From assembly GCA_022822365.1 (NCBI GenBank), contig JAJEBV010000016.1, positions 215,051-279,050 of the forward strand: a stretch of 64,000 bases of DNA. Reading direction: 5' to 3'. The notes beneath the pieces are model-generated. The model had not been told where the DNA came from and ran no database searches. It saw only the letters and a program-made list of their open reading frames with translations. The translations under genes were made by a program, and so were the position numbers. Shown here piece after piece: positions 1-7,740 of the stretch (position 1 is the first letter of the stretch; each line of letters begins with the position of its first letter). This stretch comes from Thermoanaerobaculia bacterium. Its GTDB lineage: Bacteria; Acidobacteriota; Thermoanaerobaculia; Multivoradales; Multivoraceae.

Positions 1-417
1 CACCGGCTTGGCGCCCTTGAACTGCACGTTGTAGGCGCTCGCGTCGGAGAGCGAGATGCCCCTGTCGAGCAGCCGGATCTGCATTTCCAGGTGGTGGAGC
101 GCAGCCTCCTTCAGCAGCGAGAAGGGCCACTCGTACGGATAGGAGATGAAGGGCAGCCGGGGATGCTCCAGGACCAAGCCCCCGGGCGGTGGCAGGACGC
201 CGGCCTCGACCGGGTCGACTTCCTCCGCCGCCACCAGCCCCCCCTCGACGACCAGTGCATCGACGAGACCGCACGCCCGCACGTAGCGGTACTCCTCGAC
301 CGCTACCGGGGCGACGCTGCGGAAGATGCGGCCGTCCCGGCCCTCGATCACTTGCCCCGCCGGATCGCGGAAGGAGGAAGGCTCGGCCTGGGACTCGCTC
401 GCAGCCCCGGCCCGCAC
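1..417 (-). CDS. SAM-dependent methyltransferase, NoeA-like (N-terminal part)
   Basis: Only the first 139 codons lie in the window; the C-terminal methyltransferase domain runs off the left edge. The visible part carries the conserved N-terminal block of this family: an LEHPRLPF / YPYEWPFS stretch at residues 83-100, then SDASAYNVQF near the edge. I recognise this block from proteins annotated as class I SAM-dependent methyltransferases related to nodulation protein NoeA; the substrate is unknown. The GTG start overlaps the TAG stop of the upstream small membrane protein by one base (TAGTG), so the two are probably co-translated. The SAM-binding motif itself cannot be seen here. Confidence 0.72.
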   Translation of the reverse strand, partial: MRAGAASESQAEPSSFRDPAGQVIEGRDGRIFRSVAPVAVEEYRYVRACGLVDALVVEGGLVAAEEVDPVEAGVLPPPGGLVLEHPRLPFISYPYEWPFSLLKEAALHHLEMQIRLLDRGISLSDASAYNVQFKGAKPV

Positions 418-644
418 TATTCGGACTCGGGCTCGTCGGTGCTGCCGTAACCGAAGAAGGCCTGAATGCGCCGCCAGTAGAACTTGAAGGCGAGCGCCCC
501 GGCCGCCACGCCGCCGATGACCGCCTGCAGGATCATGCTGCCCGACGCAGGATCAAGGTAGGCGTGCGCCGCCTGTGGCACGCTGAGTGCCAAACCAAGA
601 GAAACCACCAAGACAATCAGAAGGCTGGTTCGATTCTTCGCCAT
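417..644 (-). CDS. Small exported membrane protein with AYLDPASGS motif
   Basis: A 75-residue protein. Residues 1-26 form a signal peptide or first membrane segment ending in AHA, followed by AYLDPASGSMILQ and a second hydrophobic stretch (about residues 37-53), then a basic segment and an acidic tail. The AYLDPGSGS-type motif is common in short bacterial proteins near surface polysaccharide or methyltransferase genes; no biochemical role is known to me. The ATG at 644 is chosen because the signal peptide begins there. The stop overlaps the GTG of the next gene, indicating an operon. Confidence 0.65.
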   Translation of the reverse strand: MAKNRTSLLIVLVVSLGLALSVPQAAHAYLDPASGSMILQAVIGGVAAGALAFKFYWRRIQAFFGYGSTDEPESE

Positions 645-841
645 TCGTCTCGCTCCCCGGGGACGCTGCCCGTCACCCCTGTGAACAGTGCGTGAAGACG
701 AACAGATCCGGGGCGTTTCGTCAAGCGATCCGGACCCTTTCAACATCGGCCTGAGTCAACCCTTGCCCGCAGGCGACGCGCGGGCCGACGCCGACGGGAG
801 ATGCGAGCTGCGGACGGCGACTCGCAGACGCCGCACGTCGG

Positions 842-1219
842 TCAACGCCGCCATCTTCGGTCAAGCGTCAGCACTGTTAGCCCGGCACGCGTGTAGTCGT
901 CGGCGATCAGACGGTCTAACAGGCCCGCACCCCCTGACGCTTCGAGGGCCGTCAACACAGCATGTCCGTTGAGGGGCGACAAGAGACCGCTTCGAAGGAC
1001 GTCGAGCAGTCCGGCGCGAGCCTCGGGTTTCGACACCCGGTAGTGGTGCTGAACCGCCACGTACGCCTCGCCGATCACCTGGTTCGAGGCAAAGATCTCG
1101 CTGCCCTCCTGCTCCACCAGTCGAATCAGCCCCGCTACGCAGTCCAGGAATTCCTCCCTGGGTTCACCGGTGAGCAGGCGCACCAGAATGGAGGTGTCAA
1201 TCCCGAAGCGTCGCCTCAT
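842..1219 (-). CDS. PIN-domain ribonuclease toxin, VapC-like
   Basis: A 125-residue PIN domain. The acidic metal-binding residues are visible: Asp8 in GIDTSIL, Glu51 in NQVIGEAY, an Asp cluster around 102-108 and Asp120 in LTLDRRW. PIN toxins are Mg-dependent ribonucleases that cut tRNA or rRNA and are neutralised by a small DNA-binding antitoxin. The gene lies downstream of, and overlaps by 23 bases, an AbrB-type antitoxin gene, the usual toxin-second order. The RNA target cannot be told from sequence. Confidence 0.82.
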   Translation of the reverse strand: MRRRFGIDTSILVRLLTGEPREEFLDCVAGLIRLVEQEGSEIFASNQVIGEAYVAVQHHYRVSKPEARAGLLDVLRSGLLSPLNGHAVLTALEASGGAGLLDRLIADDYTRAGLTVLTLDRRWRR

Positions 1220-1439
1220 GCGACTGCGAGCGGAACGCTTCGAGGTCGAACGCGCCGCGGCTCCGGTCCAGGCTGTCGCTCAGAGGTGCGAGGCGGTCGT
1301 GGCGGATTCGCTGCGGGCGCAGGCGGAAGCCATCGGAACTCTCGACCAGCTCCAGGCGGTCTCCCGGCCCTACTCCGAGCGCGTCGAGGACCCGGGCCGG
1401 GAACGTGACCTGACGCTTCGATGTGATCTTGACGATCAT
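1197..1439 (-). CDS. AbrB/MazE-type antitoxin
   Basis: An 80-residue protein with a swapped-hairpin AbrB DNA-binding domain at residues 1-46 (ITSKRQVTFPARVLDALGV, then GDRLELVE), followed by a charged, probably disordered toxin-binding tail (about 50-80). It should bind and inhibit the PIN toxin encoded immediately downstream and repress the shared promoter. A clear AAGGAG ribosome binding site sits 5 bases before the ATG, inside the inverted repeat described separately, so repressor binding would cover both promoter and translation start. Confidence 0.83.
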   Translation of the reverse strand: MIVKITSKRQVTFPARVLDALGVGPGDRLELVESSDGFRLRPQRIRHDRLAPLSDSLDRSRGAFDLEAFRSQSHEATLRD

Positions 1440-1446
1440 CCGCTCT

Positions 1447-1474
1447 CCTTACCGAACACCGTACTCTGGTAAGG
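1447..1474 (-). promoter_or_regulatory. Inverted-repeat operator of the toxin-antitoxin pair
   Basis: CCTTACC at 1447-1453 and GGTAAGG at 1468-1474 form a perfect 7-bp inverted repeat with centres 21 bp apart, two helical turns. It lies just upstream of the antitoxin ATG and includes its Shine-Dalgarno sequence. AbrB-type antitoxins bind such palindromes, so autoregulation is the natural reading; binding itself is inferred. Confidence 0.5.
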
Positions 1475-1585
1475 CGAACGGCGTCAAGTCCCGTGACCCG
1501 GACTGCCGCACTGAGCCCAGGCCGTAGGATTGCCGCCCGCTCGGCGGATAGCAACGACACAGCCCAACAGAAAGGGAGATTCTCA

Positions 1586-2422
1586 GTGGACATCGCGAAC
1601 AGGATCATGGTCGTCACCGGCGGCGCCTCCGGAATCGGCAAGGCGCTCGCCGAGGCGTTTCATCGCGAGGGGGCGCGGCACGTCGTCGTCGCCGACCTGG
1701 ACGAGAAGGGAGCCAAGGAAGTCGCCGAGGCCATCGGCGGCACGGGCGTCGGACTGGACGTGGCCGACGAGGGCGCCGTGCGCGACCTGGTCGCGGCGAC
1801 GCAGGCGAACATCGGCCCGATCGACCTCTTCATGTCGAACGCGGGCTACGTCACGATCGGCGGGCTCGAGGTGCCGAACAAGGAGATCAACGACATGTGG
1901 GACGTCCACGTGATGTCCCACGTCTACGCGGCCCGGGCTGTCCTGCCGTCAATGATCGAGCGCGGCGAGGGCTACATCATGAGCACCGCCTCGGCGGCCG
2001 GGCTCCTGACCCAGCTCGGTTCGCTCGCCTACTCGCTGACCAAGCACGCGGCGGTGGCGCTGGCGGAGTGGATCGCGATCACTCATGGCCACCAGGGCAT
2101 CCGCGTCTCGGTGCATTGTCCGCAGGCCGTGCGCACGAACATCGGCGCCAACAGCCCGAACCCGCGGCGCCGGGATGCCCTGTCCGTCGGCGTCGCTTCG
2201 GGAGACGGCGTGTTGACCTCCGAGCAGGCGGCCGATGCCTGCATCGACGCGGTCCGCGCGGAGCGGTTCTGGGTGCTTCCCCACCCCGAGGTCGCCGAGT
2301 ACGTCCGGCGCAAGGCGACCGACATCGACCGCTGGCTGCACGGCATGCGGCGGTTCCAGGGACGGCTCTACGAAGGCAGGCAGCTCCCCGGCGACTGGTT
2401 CACCGACTCCCAGGGCGAGTGA
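1586..2422 (+). CDS. Short-chain dehydrogenase/reductase
   Basis: A 278-residue classical SDR. The NAD(P)-binding TGGASGIG motif is near the N terminus, an SNAGY segment matches the NNAG region, and the catalytic Tyr/Lys pair lies in YSLTK. It should oxidise an alcohol or reduce a ketone; the substrate is unknown. An upstream in-frame ATG at 1493 exists, but the GTG at 1586 has a good AAGGGAG ribosome binding site 7 bases away and puts the Rossmann fold at the usual place. The stop is one base before the enoyl-CoA hydratase start, so the pair is probably an operon in acyl-CoA or steroid-like degradation. Confidence 0.85.
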   Translation: MDIANRIMVVTGGASGIGKALAEAFHREGARHVVVADLDEKGAKEVAEAIGGTGVGLDVADEGAVRDLVAATQANIGPIDLFMSNAGYVTIGGLEVPNKEINDMWDVHVMSHVYAARAVLPSMIERGEGYIMSTASAAGLLTQLGSLAYSLTKHAAVALAEWIAITHGHQGIRVSVHCPQAVRTNIGANSPNPRRRDALSVGVASGDGVLTSEQAADACIDAVRAERFWVLPHPEVAEYVRRKATDIDRWLHGMRRFQGRLYEGRQLPGDWFTDSQGE

Positions 2423-2423
2423 C

Positions 2424-3128
2424 GTGACCCCGTCCGACGATCCGGTCGTCGCGAGCCGGAAGGACGGCGTCGCCGAGATCGTGCTGAACCGGCCCGCTCG
2501 CCGCAACGCCGTGACCGGGCCGCTGGCGAAGCGGCTGCACGATGAGATCGTCGCGGCGACCGAAGACGACGAGGTCGCCGTGCTGCTGATCCGCGGCGCC
2601 GGCGGGGCCTTCTGCTCCGGCCTCGACCTCGGCGAGTTCAGGGCCGACCCGCCGCCCGAATGGATGCCGGACTTCAGCGGCCTGTGGCTCGACGTCCACG
2701 CGGCGCTCTACGACTGCCCGAAGCCGGTCGTCGCGGCGCTTGAACGATTCGCGATCAACGCCGGCTCCGCGCTGGCGCTCGCGGCCGACCTGCTGGTCGC
2801 CGGCGAGCAGGCTTTCCTGCACGTCGGCGAGATCCAGATGGGCATGGCCGCGCCAATGAACATGGCCTGGCTGCGGCTCCGCCATCCGGAGAGCGTGGCA
2901 GCCCGGCTGGCGATTGTTGGCCGTCGCTACGCGGGACCCGAGCTTGTCGCAATGGGCGTGGCGACCGAAGTCGTGGCCGACGACGCCGTGCTCGACCGGG
3001 CTCGGGAACTTTCCGCGACGATCGCCGGTTATCCCCCGAGCGGGGTCCAGGCAATCAAGTCCACCGTCATCCGAGGTCGGCCGGCCGCGTCCGGGCGCGA
3101 GTGGTTCGCGCAGCTTCGCGGCGGCTGA
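2424..3128 (+). CDS. Enoyl-CoA hydratase/isomerase family protein
   Basis: A 234-residue crotonase-fold protein. LNRPARRNAVTG, GAFCSGLDLGEF (oxyanion hole region) and EIQMGM mark the family. Members hydrate or isomerise acyl-CoA double bonds. The GTG start is one base after the SDR stop; upstream extension only enters the SDR gene. At 234 residues it is slightly shorter than typical 255-260 residue members, the deficit being at the C terminus. Which crotonase reaction it performs cannot be decided. Confidence 0.83.
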   Translation: MTPSDDPVVASRKDGVAEIVLNRPARRNAVTGPLAKRLHDEIVAATEDDEVAVLLIRGAGGAFCSGLDLGEFRADPPPEWMPDFSGLWLDVHAALYDCPKPVVAALERFAINAGSALALAADLLVAGEQAFLHVGEIQMGMAAPMNMAWLRLRHPESVAARLAIVGRRYAGPELVAMGVATEVVADDAVLDRARELSATIAGYPPSGVQAIKSTVIRGRPAASGREWFAQLRGG

Positions 3129-3161
3129 GAGTCACGGGACGAACCGGGGCTTCGGACAAGC

Positions 3162-3180
3162 CGCGGGCAGGACGCCCGCG
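3162..3180 (+). repeat. GC-rich hairpin between operons
   Basis: CGCGGGC at 3162-3168 pairs perfectly with GCCCGCG at 3174-3180 around an AGGAC loop. It lies between the enoyl-CoA hydratase stop and the oxidoreductase gene. There is no T tract, so a terminator role is possible but unproven. Confidence 0.3.
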
Positions 3181-3228
3181 CTCGCAGGACGGACAGCGGC
3201 CGGCCGGTCGCGGTAGGATAGGGGACTA

Positions 3229-6200
3229 ATGACGGCCTTCTCATTAGACGACAAATACACGCTCACTGAAGGCCGCGTCGCAATCACCGGTGTCCAGGCT
3301 CTCGTCCGGCTACCGATGGACCAGCACCGCCGCGACCGGGAAGCCGGTCTGCGGGTTGGCGCCTTCATCAGCGGCTATCCCGGATCGCCGCTTGGGGAAT
3401 ACGACAAGCAACTTCAGCGAGCGAACAGGCTGCTGGCGGACCACGACGTGGTCTGCCAGCCAGCCATCAACGAGGAGACGGCGGCGACCGCGATCTACGG
3501 CGCCCAGCTCCTGGAACGTTTTCCCCACGAACGCTTCGACGGCGTAGTCGGCATCTGGTACGGCAAGACGCCCGGCGTCGACCGCACCGGCGACGCGTTC
3601 CGCCACGGCAACTTCATCGGCACCGGCAAGCACGGCGGCGCCCTGGTGCTGGCCGGCGACGACACCGCCTGCAAGAGCTCGACGATCCCCGGCGACAGCA
3701 CGATCAGTCTCTTCGACCTCTCGATCCCGGTGCTGTATCCGGGCGACCCGGCCGAGGTGCTGGACTTCGGCCTGCACGGGATCGCCCTGTCGCGGTACGC
3801 CGGCCTGTGGACCGCGCTCAAGATCGTGACCAACGTCGCCGATGGCGGCGCCGTGATCGACCTGCCGCATCCCCGGCCACCGGTGCTGCCCGACCTCGAC
3901 ATCGGCGGCCGCCGCTTCGAGAAGCAGCTCGACATGCGGCTCCTGCCGCCCTACTCGATCGAACTCGAGCGGCAGATCTTCTCCGAGCGCACGGCAGCCG
4001 CCCTGGCCTACGTCCATGCCAACGGCCTCGACAGCATCCGCTGCGCCAGCCCCGGCGACCGCATCGGCCTGGTCGCGGCCGGCAAGCCCTACCGCGACCT
4101 GCGTCTGGCGCTCCAGCTTCTCGGCCTGGACGAGGCCGCGCTCGACCGCCACGGCATCCGCGTGCTCAAACTCGGCTGCATCGCGCCGATCGAGCCGCGG
4201 CGCCTGCGCGAGTTCGCCGAGGGCCTCGAAGAGATCGTCGTCATCGAGGACAAGCGCGGCTTCGTCGAGACGCAGATCCGCCAGGTCCTCTACAACCTGC
4301 CCGACCGGCCCCTGGTCGGTGGCAAGGAAACGCCCGCCGGCGAGACGCTGTTCCCGATGCACGGAGAACTCGAAGGCCACGACATGGCGCGCATTCTCGG
4401 CGCCTACCTGGAACAGCGCCTGCCGGGCGCCGTACCGGCCGAGAAGCTGGCACATCTCCGGGCCGGCGCCGAGTCCGCCGAGCTGGCCACGAAGCTGCCG
4501 GCCGCGCTGCCCCGGATGCCCTACTTCTGCAGCGGCTGCCCCCACAACACGTCGACCCAGCTTCCCGAGGGGTCGGACGTCGCGGGCGGCGGCATCGGCT
4601 GCCACGCGATGGCGATGTGGATGGACAGGGGCGTGAGCTGGCTGCCGCAGATGGGCGGCGAGGGCGCCTGCTGGATCGGTCTGGCGCCGTTCACCGAGCA
4701 GGAGCACGTGTTCCAGAACGTCGGCGACGGCACCTACGCCCACTCCGCCAGCAAGGCGATCGAGGCCTGCATCGCCGCGGACCTCCACATGACGTTCCGC
4801 ATCCTCTACAACTCGGCCGTCGCCATGACGGGAGGTCAGGACGCGGTGGGGCTTCTCAGTTCGATGGGCGTCGCCAGGCAGCTTCAGCTCCAGGGCATGA
4901 AGCGGGTCGTCCTGGTGACCGAGGACCTGGAGCGCTTCCCCCATCGGGACGACAGCGGGGTCGAGATCCGGCACCGTCGTGACTACGACCAGGTCCTCAG
5001 GGAACTGCGGGCAATCAAGGGCCCGACGGCCGTGGTCTACGACCAGCAGTGCGCGGCCGAGAAACGGCGCGAGCGCAAGCGCGGAATCCAGGAGACGCCG
5101 AAGCAGCGGGTCTACATCAACCCGGCCGTCTGCGAGGGTTGCGGCGACTGCGCGGCGAAGTCGAATTGCCTGTCCGTCGCGCCGCTGGAGACCGAGTACG
5201 GCCGCAAGACCCAGATTCACCAGTCGTCCTGCAACCTGGACTACTCCTGCATCGAGGGCGACTGTCCCGCGTTCATGACCGTCGAACTGGGCGAAGGCAC
5301 CAAGCCGGTCCGCCGTGCCGCCGCGGCGCCCCTCGCCGAGGACGAGACGCCGGAACCCGTCCGTCAACTGCCGGACGACGCCACCTTCCGGGCGCTGCTC
5401 GTGGGCATCGGCGGCACCGGCGTAGTTACGGTCGACGCGATCCTCGTCACCGCGGCCCTGATGGAGGGCAGGTACGCGGTCCACCTCGACCAGACCGGTC
5501 TGGCCCAGAAAGGCGGCGCCGTCGTATCGAACCTGCTGCTCAGCCGCGGGCCGATCCCCCGAGCCAACAAGCTCGGCGACGCCGAGGCGGACCTGGCGCT
5601 CTCCTTCGATCTGCTGGCCACGATCGCGCCCGACAACCTGAAGCGGTTCTCGCAGGACACGACGGCCGTAGTCGGCAACACCGCCGGCATCAGCCCGGCG
5701 GCCGTGATCACGGACAGCGCCGCCCGGATGCCCCCGCTCGACGAGCTGCGCAAGCGGCTGGCCCTGTTCACCGACAGCGACCGCAGCTACTTCGTGGACG
5801 CCGAGGCCGCCACCGAGCGGCTGCTCGGCAACAGCGTCACCGGCAACATTTTCCTGGTCGGCGCGGCTTACCAGCAGGGCCTGCTGCCGCTCCAGGCGCG
5901 CTTCATCGAGCAGGCGCTGGTGGCGAACGGCGTTGCCGTCGAAGACAACATCCAGGCGTTCCGCTACGGCCGCCTGTCCGTCGCCGATCCGGAGCGGTTC
6001 CGGCGCGCCGCCGGACTCGCCGAGCCGGAGGCGCCGACCGCGGCGGCGGCGGCGGATGCCGCCCGCGAGCGCCTCGAGCGCTGGGCGCCAAACCTAAGGC
6101 CGAAGCTCGACGCGCTCCTCGCCGCCGCGCCGCGGGGAGGGTCGCTCGACCGCCTCCTGCCCGGCCGCGTCGCCGACCTGCTGCTCTACGGTGGGGGCTT

Positions 6201-6783
6201 CGCCGAGCGCTATCTCGGCTTCGTCGGCGAGGTCGCCGACGCAGAGGAGTCGAAGGTGCCGGGCCACACCGCCGTACGCGAAGCGGCGGCCCGATACGGC
6301 TTCAAACTGCTGGCGGTCAAGGACGAGTACGAAGTCGCCCGCCTGTGGATCCAGGACCCGACCTGGGACCAGGTCGCCCGCGACTACGACGGCTCGCTCA
6401 CACGCCAGGTCCTGCTCCACCCGCCGACGCTGCGCCGCTTCGGCTGGAAGCGGAAGATCCGCCTGGGGGCCTGGTCGCGTTCAATGTTCCGGCTGCTGTA
6501 CGCGGCGCGCGGGCTTCGCGGCACGGCGCTCGACATCTTCGGAGCGACCAGGCACCGCCGCCTGGAGCGCGGGCTGTTCGACTGGTACCGCGGCCTGGTG
6601 CACGGCGCCCTCGAACGGCTCGACGCGAACTCCGCGCCGACGGTCGTCGAGCTCGCCGAACTCCCCGACTCGATCCGAGGCTACGAGGGCGTCAAGGAGC
6701 GCACGGTCGCCACGGCCAGATCACGCGCGAGACAGCTCCAGCGCCAGCTCGACGAAGAGCCTGTCGGCTCCAGGGTCGCCTGA
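3229..6783 (+). CDS. Indolepyruvate ferredoxin oxidoreductase, fused single-chain type
   Basis: An 1184-residue protein, the usual size of the fused IorA/IorB-like family. It should oxidatively decarboxylate arylpyruvates or branched 2-oxoacids to acyl-CoA with ferredoxin. In order: an N-terminal pyrimidine-binding TPP domain (start to about 400); Cys434/Cys437 in CSGCPHN; the TPP-binding region with MGGEGACWIG from residue 475 and VGDGTYAHSA; a cluster-binding region with Cys635, Cys638, Cys641 and Cys647 followed by further cysteines; a gamma domain opening with VGIGGTGVVTV near 725; and a C-terminal region matching DUF6537. The gene stands alone, 100 bases after the previous operon. A TAGGAT element lies 9 bases before the ATG. 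Confidence 0.9.
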   Translation: MTAFSLDDKYTLTEGRVAITGVQALVRLPMDQHRRDREAGLRVGAFISGYPGSPLGEYDKQLQRANRLLADHDVVCQPAINEETAATAIYGAQLLERFPHERFDGVVGIWYGKTPGVDRTGDAFRHGNFIGTGKHGGALVLAGDDTACKSSTIPGDSTISLFDLSIPVLYPGDPAEVLDFGLHGIALSRYAGLWTALKIVTNVADGGAVIDLPHPRPPVLPDLDIGGRRFEKQLDMRLLPPYSIELERQIFSERTAAALAYVHANGLDSIRCASPGDRIGLVAAGKPYRDLRLALQLLGLDEAALDRHGIRVLKLGCIAPIEPRRLREFAEGLEEIVVIEDKRGFVETQIRQVLYNLPDRPLVGGKETPAGETLFPMHGELEGHDMARILGAYLEQRLPGAVPAEKLAHLRAGAESAELATKLPAALPRMPYFCSGCPHNTSTQLPEGSDVAGGGIGCHAMAMWMDRGVSWLPQMGGEGACWIGLAPFTEQEHVFQNVGDGTYAHSASKAIEACIAADLHMTFRILYNSAVAMTGGQDAVGLLSSMGVARQLQLQGMKRVVLVTEDLERFPHRDDSGVEIRHRRDYDQVLRELRAIKGPTAVVYDQQCAAEKRRERKRGIQETPKQRVYINPAVCEGCGDCAAKSNCLSVAPLETEYGRKTQIHQSSCNLDYSCIEGDCPAFMTVELGEGTKPVRRAAAAPLAEDETPEPVRQLPDDATFRALLVGIGGTGVVTVDAILVTAALMEGRYAVHLDQTGLAQKGGAVVSNLLLSRGPIPRANKLGDAEADLALSFDLLATIAPDNLKRFSQDTTAVVGNTAGISPAAVITDSAARMPPLDELRKRLALFTDSDRSYFVDAEAATERLLGNSVTGNIFLVGAAYQQGLLPLQARFIEQALVANGVAVEDNIQAFRYGRLSVADPERFRRAAGLAEPEAPTAAAAADAARERLERWAPNLRPKLDALLAAAPRGGSLDRLLPGRVADLLLYGGGFAERYLGFVGEVADAEESKVPGHTAVREAAARYGFKLLAVKDEYEVARLWIQDPTWDQVARDYDGSLTRQVLLHPPTLRRFGWKRKIRLGAWSRSMFRLLYAARGLRGTALDIFGATRHRRLERGLFDWYRGLVHGALERLDANSAPTVVELAELPDSIRGYEGVKERTVATARSRARQLQRQLDEEPVGSRVA

Positions 6784-6811
6784 AACGGCGCCCGCGCTAG
6801 GATCCCTCGCC

Positions 6812-7630
6812 GTGACGACCCGACGGATTGCGTCAACGCTCCGGGTTCTGCCGGCTCTGCTCGTGGCCGTTGCCACGCACCTTCCGGCCCAGACCGCACA
6901 CCCGGTGCTGAGCGGCTTCGCGCCCATCGACGACTACATTCTCGAGGTCGACGGCCAGGCCGACTCCGATGCTCGGCTGTACCTCTCGCAGCGTGCCGCC
7001 GCGATGCTGATCCTGAGCGATGCCCTGGGTGAGCCGCTCCTTCTGTGGGCCCGCAGCATGGCCGTGGACCAACTCCAGGGCTCCGATCTACTGACGTCCG
7101 GGCCCGGCTACGACGTGGTTGCCGAACCGGGCAAGACCTACCTCGGCGAGGCCACACCGGACCAGACCACGATCGTCCTGCCAATCGAGGGCCGGGACGT
7201 GAAGGTTCTCCCACGCCCTCCCCTGATCGGCGACCGCACCCTGGGCGAACTGCTCGAACACTCACCCGGCTACCGCGTCGGCATGGACGCTTTCCAGCCG
7301 AACGCCGCTGCCATGGCGGCACTCCGCGACACCGAAGCGGCTCGAGTCAGAGTCTTCTTCGGCTCCTGGTGCGGCGTGTGCAAACAGGTGCTGCCGAACC
7401 TCCTCGAGGTCAACGCCGGACTTGAAGGCACCCAGGTCACCTTCGAGTACTACGGGCTGGCTTCGCCTCCGGCCGGCTGGGAAGACCCGGAAGTCAAGGG
7501 CAACGAAGTGACGGGCCTGCCGATGGCGATCGTCTATCGCAACGGCCGAGAGGTCGGTCGCTTCGGCGGGGCGAATGAGTTCGCCCAGCCTGCGCGGGTA
7601 CTGCAGGCTCTACTCGCCAGCGCGCGGTAG
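6812..7630 (+). CDS. Exported thioredoxin-like protein
   Basis: A 272-residue protein. A hydrophobic signal segment (about residues 8-25, ending LPAQTA) sends it across the inner membrane. A thioredoxin-like domain fills the C-terminal third, with an SWCGVCKQVLPNL active site (Cys187, Cys190) and a downstream TGLPMAIVYRNG segment supplying the cis-Pro. The N-terminal half is unrecognised. It could be a periplasmic disulfide reductase or thiol relay. The GTG start at 6812 gives the signal peptide directly; TAGGAT ends 8 bases before it. Confidence 0.68.
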   Translation: MTTRRIASTLRVLPALLVAVATHLPAQTAHPVLSGFAPIDDYILEVDGQADSDARLYLSQRAAAMLILSDALGEPLLLWARSMAVDQLQGSDLLTSGPGYDVVAEPGKTYLGEATPDQTTIVLPIEGRDVKVLPRPPLIGDRTLGELLEHSPGYRVGMDAFQPNAAAMAALRDTEAARVRVFFGSWCGVCKQVLPNLLEVNAGLEGTQVTFEYYGLASPPAGWEDPEVKGNEVTGLPMAIVYRNGREVGRFGGANEFAQPARVLQALLASAR

Positions 7631-7686
7631 GCCTGTCGACATGGTGCCGGTCTCTGCCGGCGCGTCTTGAGGCCACCTGCAGCGGC

Positions 7687-7715
7687 GACCGGCGGGGCGC
7701 CGGCGCACCCGGAGG
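7687..7715 (-). repeat. Dispersed hairpin repeat, copy 1 (subtype 2)
   Basis: On the minus strand this reads GGGTGCGCCGGCGCCCCGCC followed by a GGTC end. It lies in the gap between two convergent genes (7630 and 7741), a position suited to bidirectional termination. See the finding on the repeat family. Confidence 0.5.
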
Positions 7716-7740
7716 GCGAAACGCTTCGCCGGGGCTCGGC

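Noticed and set aside
719..724. A minus-strand TTGACG as the -35 box of the small membrane protein gene
   Set aside because: No -10 box at suitable spacing.
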